Source of the DNA: an uncultured Sphingopyxis sp.
GTDB lineage: Bacteria > Pseudomonadota > Alphaproteobacteria > Sphingomonadales > Sphingomonadaceae
Assembly: GCA_936933955.1 (NCBI GenBank)
Contig: CAKZIN010000073.1
Span: 1 to 22,025 of the forward strand
Length of the DNA: 22,025 nt
Direction of reading: 5' to 3'
Below, one piece after another: positions 20,539 to 22,025 of the stretch. Made by a program: the position numbers and the translations under genes. Each line of letters opens with the position of its first letter. Positions within the stretch are counted from its first letter, which is position 1. The notes beneath the pieces are model-generated. The model was given only the letters and a program-made list of their open reading frames with translations. It was not told the DNA's origin and did no database searches.

Positions 20539-21507
20539 CTACCAGGTCGCCGCGCCGGCGCTGTCGTCGTGGGCGAGGAAGCGCTCGGCATCGAGCGCCG
20601 CCATGCACCCCATCCCCGCCGCAGTCACCGCCTGGCGATAGACCTTATCGGCGACGTCCCCCGCCGCGAATACGCCGGGAACGCGGGTGTTAGCGGTCCC
20701 CCGCTCGACAACAAGATAGCCGTCATCATCAAGGTCGAGTTTGCCGTGGAACAGTTCGGTCGACGGCTTGTGTCCGATCGCCACGAACGCGCCGTCGGTC
20801 GCAATGTGCGACGCTTCGCCCGTTTCTGTGTCGATCAGGTCCACCCCCACCAGTCCCGCGACCGGGCCGTCGCCGCCGACGAACCGCTCGACCCGCTTGT
20901 TCCAAAGCGTCGTGATGTGCGGGTGCTGGAGCAGACGGTCCTGCAGGATTTTCTCGGCACGCAGCGTATCGCGGCGGTGGATGAGCGTGACGTCCTGGCT
21001 GTGGTTGGTAAGGTACAGCGCTTCTTCGACGGCCGTGTTGCCCCCGCCGATCACCACCACCTTCTTCCCACGGTAGAAAAAGCCGTCGCATGTCGCGCAG
21101 GCCGAGACGCCCTTCCCAGCGAGTTCCTTTTCGCCGGGCACGTCGAGCCACTTGGCCTGCGCGCCGGTCGCGATGACGACAGTTCGCGCACGATAAACGG
21201 TGCCGCCATCGCCGACGGCGCGGAATGGGCGCGCGCTGACGTCGATGTCCACGATCTGATCCCAGACCATGCGCGTGCCGACATGCTCCGCCTGCGCCTG
21301 CATTTCCTCCATTAGCCAAGGGCCCTGGATTGCAGTGCGAAAGCCGGGGTAGTTCTCGACGTCGGTGGTAATGGTAAGCTGGCCGCCCGGTTGCAGCCCC
21401 TGCACAACAACCGGATTCATTCCCGCTCGCGCCGCGTAGATCGCGGCGGTCAGCCCGGCAGGACCCGAGCCGATGATCAGCATCGAGGTTTCGATCATTT
21501 CAGACAT
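20539..21507 (-). CDS. trxB: Thioredoxin reductase
   Basis: FAD enzyme that passes electrons from NADPH to thioredoxin in the cytoplasm. The 322-aa product has the FAD-binding IIGSGPAGLTAAIYAARAG near the N-terminus, the redox-active pair C137-A-T-C140 in SACATCDGFFYRGK, the NADPH-binding VVIGGGNTAVEEA, and the C-terminal FAD motif GVFAAGDVADK. The length is that of the low-molecular-weight bacterial class. The ATG at 21507 (MSEMIETSM) has TGGAG 5 to 6 nt upstream; the ATG at 21498 would place it too far. It starts 30 bp after the Anbu peptidase stop on the same strand, so the two may be cotranscribed. Confidence 0.97.
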   Translation of the reverse strand: MSEMIETSMLIIGSGPAGLTAAIYAARAGMNPVVVQGLQPGGQLTITTDVENYPGFRTAIQGPWLMEEMQAQAEHVGTRMVWDQIVDIDVSARPFRAVGDGGTVYRARTVVIATGAQAKWLDVPGEKELAGKGVSACATCDGFFYRGKKVVVIGGGNTAVEEALYLTNHSQDVTLIHRRDTLRAEKILQDRLLQHPHITTLWNKRVERFVGGDGPVAGLVGVDLIDTETGEASHIATDGAFVAIGHKPSTELFHGKLDLDDDGYLVVERGTANTRVPGVFAAGDVADKVYRQAVTAAGMGCMAALDAERFLAHDDSAGAATW

Positions 21508-21537
21508 TATGGCTCCAGTTGGTCGGCCGGGCGCCGA

Positions 21538-22025
21538 TTATTGCGCGGCGGGGAGATAGTCGGGAAGGTTGGCAAACGCTTCGAGCAAACCCTCACCCCA
21601 GGCAGCAGAAACTGCGCGATATTCATCGTCTTGCGCTTCGATCCTGCGTCGCACCGAGAACTTCAGTGCATCGCGGGGCAGCACGGCAAGATCGAGCGGC
21701 ATGCCGACCGAGAGATTGGATTTGATGGTCGAATCCATCGAAACGACGGCGGCGTTCACCGCGTCCACCAGGCTGGTCTGGGGGGTGATAACGCGATCGA
21801 GAATGGGCTTGCCGTATTTGTGCTCGCCGATCTGCAAGAACGGTGTGTCGCGGGTCGCTTCGATAAAGTTACCCGCAGAATAAATCAGGAAGATGCGCGG
21901 GCGCCCTCCACGGCGCTGCCCGGCTAGAATGAGCGAGGCCCCGGCACTGATCCCCTGCGCAGCGACCGCGCGGCCGTGGGTCGCCTGCATCTCGCGCATC
22001 GCCTGACCGATCAGCTCCGCCGCGC
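21538..22025 (-). CDS. Anbu proteasome-type peptidase, C-terminal part (partial)
   Basis: The reading frame is open to the right edge, so only the last 162 residues or so are seen; an internal ATG at 21999 is not the start. The visible part has the Anbu signature segments GGRPRIFLIYSAGNFIEAT, DTPFLQIGEHKYGKPILDRV, AVVSMDSTIKSNLSVGMPLDL and the end WGEGLLEAFANLPDYLP. Anbu is a bacterial homologue of the proteasome beta subunit and HslV that assembles into open helical rings; its substrates and purpose are not settled. In other genomes it sits with transglutaminase-like and alpha-E genes, which would lie beyond the window. The catalytic N-terminal threonine or serine is outside the window too. 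Confidence 0.88.
   Translation of the reverse strand, partial: AAELIGQAMREMQATHGRAVAAQGISAGASLILAGQRRGGRPRIFLIYSAGNFIEATRDTPFLQIGEHKYGKPILDRVITPQTSLVDAVNAAVVSMDSTIKSNLSVGMPLDLAVLPRDALKFSVRRRIEAQDDEYRAVSAAWGEGLLEAFANLPDYLPAAQ

Noticed and set aside
1..22025. Mobile elements, CRISPR arrays, toxin-antitoxin pairs or defence systems
   Set aside because: No transposase, integrase, phage, Cas or toxin motifs, and no regularly spaced direct repeats, were seen on either strand; gene content and base composition look uniformly core-like.

Overview
The window is high-GC, gene-dense chromosomal DNA, most probably from an alphaproteobacterium of the Sphingomonadales. The reasons are a C4-type 5-aminolevulinate synthase, the uppS-cdsA-dxr-rseP-bamA order, a DUF4126 membrane protein, an Anbu peptidase, and short dispersed palindromic repeats of a kind I associate with sphingomonad genomes. 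All protein genes look intact. Two run off the window edges: bamA on the left and the Anbu peptidase on the right. I see no insertion sequence, prophage, CRISPR array or defence system.

Region 1 (1-9976, minus strand) is a ten-gene co-directional run. Read in the direction of transcription it is plsY, dprA, topA, pyrH, frr, uppS, cdsA, dxr, rseP, bamA. It joins phospholipid synthesis (plsY, cdsA), DNA uptake and topology (dprA, topA), UMP kinase and ribosome recycling (pyrH, frr), and isoprenoid and envelope biogenesis (uppS, dxr, rseP, bamA). Several junctions overlap or nearly touch (plsY/dprA 4 bp, cdsA/dxr 1 bp, dxr/rseP 8 bp, pyrH/frr 1-bp gap), which suggests translational coupling. The looser junctions carry structure: a palindrome before cdsA, a large inverted repeat before uppS, a hairpin that can hide the topA ribosome binding site, and a terminator-like hairpin just before bamA.

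Region 2 (9977-14488) has murI and hemA on the plus strand, divergent from plsY. It continues with a PLP-dependent threonine/serine dehydratase on the minus strand, and a carboxynorspermidine/carboxyspermidine dehydrogenase on the plus strand, divergent from the dehydratase. A dyad resembling an iron-regulator site lies in front of hemA.

Region 3 (14489-20377) holds a large secreted M16 zinc peptidase (minus), a nitrilase-superfamily amidase (plus), a small exported single-pass protein with a textbook terminator and an upstream palindrome (minus), a NUDIX hydrolase with a stretched Nudix box (minus) and a DUF4126 membrane protein (plus).

Region 4 (20378-22025) carries tRNA-Ala(CGC), trxB and the C-terminal part of an Anbu proteasome-like peptidase, all on the minus strand. 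The window is mostly housekeeping. I found no convincing new multi-gene system; the most interesting signals are the structured intergenic elements and the fused gene order at topA/pyrH.
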